From Rhodoferax ferrireducens (GTDB lineage Bacteria; Pseudomonadota; Gammaproteobacteria; Burkholderiales; Burkholderiaceae_C): 64,000 nt of DNA. The position numbers and the translations under genes were made by a program. How positions within the stretch are numbered: position 1 is the stretch's first letter; every line of letters begins with the position of its first letter. Location: positions 1 to 64,000 of the forward strand of contig MTEI01000013.1 in NCBI GenBank assembly GCA_002083775.1. The letters are read 5' to 3'. Positions 63,236 to 64,000 of the stretch are shown piece by piece. The notes under the pieces are model-generated. The model saw only the letters and a program-made list of their open reading frames with translations. It ran no database searches and was not told where the DNA came from.

Positions 63236-64000
63236 GCCGAGGCTTCCTCGGCCAGTTCGATGCTGGTTTTTTGGCGGCAACCACGCACCATCGGCCCTTT
63301 TTCGCGGCCCGGATTTTTCACCAGCAACAAAGACAGGTAATTGACCTGGCTGCCCTTGAGGCTGGCCACATCCCTTATGACCCGTTCCAAGGGTGATCCG
63401 GCCTTTTCCACCAGGCAGCTGTGGGCCAACAGGCCACGGCGATCCAGCAGGTCAATCAGGTCGTCGAGCAGCGGTTTGACCTTCATCAGCACCAGGGTGT
63501 CGAAGTCGTCCAGCATCTTCTCCACAGCGTGGATGCCATAGGCGGCAGGCACGATGGCAATGGTGTCGTCCTGCTCGGACAGCGGCACCTGCACCGTGGC
63601 ACAGACCGCGTTGAACGAGCTGACCCCCGCCACAATTTGCACCTGCGCCTGCGGGTCCAGCTCACGCAGCACCCGCGCCAGGTAGCTGAAACTGGCGTAA
63701 GTAGACGCATCTCCTTCCACCAGAAACAGCACATCCTGCCCGGTGGCCAGCAAGTCGCGCACGGTTTTGGCCGCCTTGAGCCAGTGGCGTGCCAGTTTCT
63801 CTGCATCGTGCGTCATCGGGAACAGCAGCGGCAGATGAAGCGCGGGCAGCGGCAAACCCGCGCGCTGGGCAATGTCGAGCGCGTAGCTGTCTTGGTGCAG
63901 GCTGCGTACCGGGTAGGTCCAGACGGCATCGGGGCGTTCCAGCAAGGCCCAGGCCTGGCGGGTGATCAGACCAGGGTCACCCGGGCCCAGGGAGACACCA
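63232..64000 (-). CDS. cobI: precorrin-2 C20-methyltransferase, N-terminus outside window
   Basis: VSLGPGDPGLITRQAW... at window edge; FLVEGDASTYASFSYLARVL; VAGVSSFNAVCATVQVPL. Confidence 0.9.
   Translation of the reverse strand, partial: GVSLGPGDPGLITRQAWALLERPDAVWTYPVRSLHQDSYALDIAQRAGLPLPALHLPLLFPMTHDAEKLARHWLKAAKTVRDLLATGQDVLFLVEGDASTYASFSYLARVLRELDPQAQVQIVAGVSSFNAVCATVQVPLSEQDDTIAIVPAAYGIHAVEKMLDDFDTLVLMKVKPLLDDLIDLLDRRGLLAHSCLVEKAGSPLERVIRDVASLKGSQVNYLSLLLVKNPGREKGPMVRGCRQKTSIELAEEASA

Overview
Window from a high-GC betaproteobacterial chromosome, probably Comamonadaceae (Rhodoferax/Polaromonas-like, judged from gene order and protein style; no search was run). About 0.4-45 kb is mostly housekeeping: glmM-folP-ftsH-rlmE/yhbY, greA-carB-(LysE)-carA, a TrmH-family methyltransferase, rnhB, the lpxB-lpxA-fabZ-lpxD-skp-bamA-rseP-dxr-cdsA-uppS-frr-pyrH-tsf-rpsB run, nnr, rnr, rimO, phaR and dnaG-rpoD, plus tRNA-Gly(CCC), tRNA-Leu(CAG) and tRNA-Val(GAC). 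About 45-64 kb is accessory/metabolic: an extradiol ring-cleavage dioxygenase pair (ligAB-like) with a divergent LysR regulator; a class I cytochrome P450 system (P450 + [2Fe-2S] ferredoxin + ferredoxin reductase) divergent from an AraC regulator; a periplasmic copper-handling module (TolC-like, multicopper oxidase, cupredoxin, DUF411, CusF-like); a PocR-PAS-GGDEF-EAL protein; and a cobalamin (cob/cbi) cluster that runs off the window end. The most notable unexplained signal is a dispersed 48-nt sequence family with fixed architecture, CTAT-N8-TAGCTA-N18-GGGCTAGAGGCC. It has about 9 copies here, lying inside genes without breaking frame, across stop codons, and apparently as the rpoD terminator hairpin. 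I also report a compensated tRNA-Gly 3'-half relic, a 66-bp tandem hairpin repeat, a perfect operator-like inverted repeat in front of the P450 operon, and several orphan structured intergenic regions.
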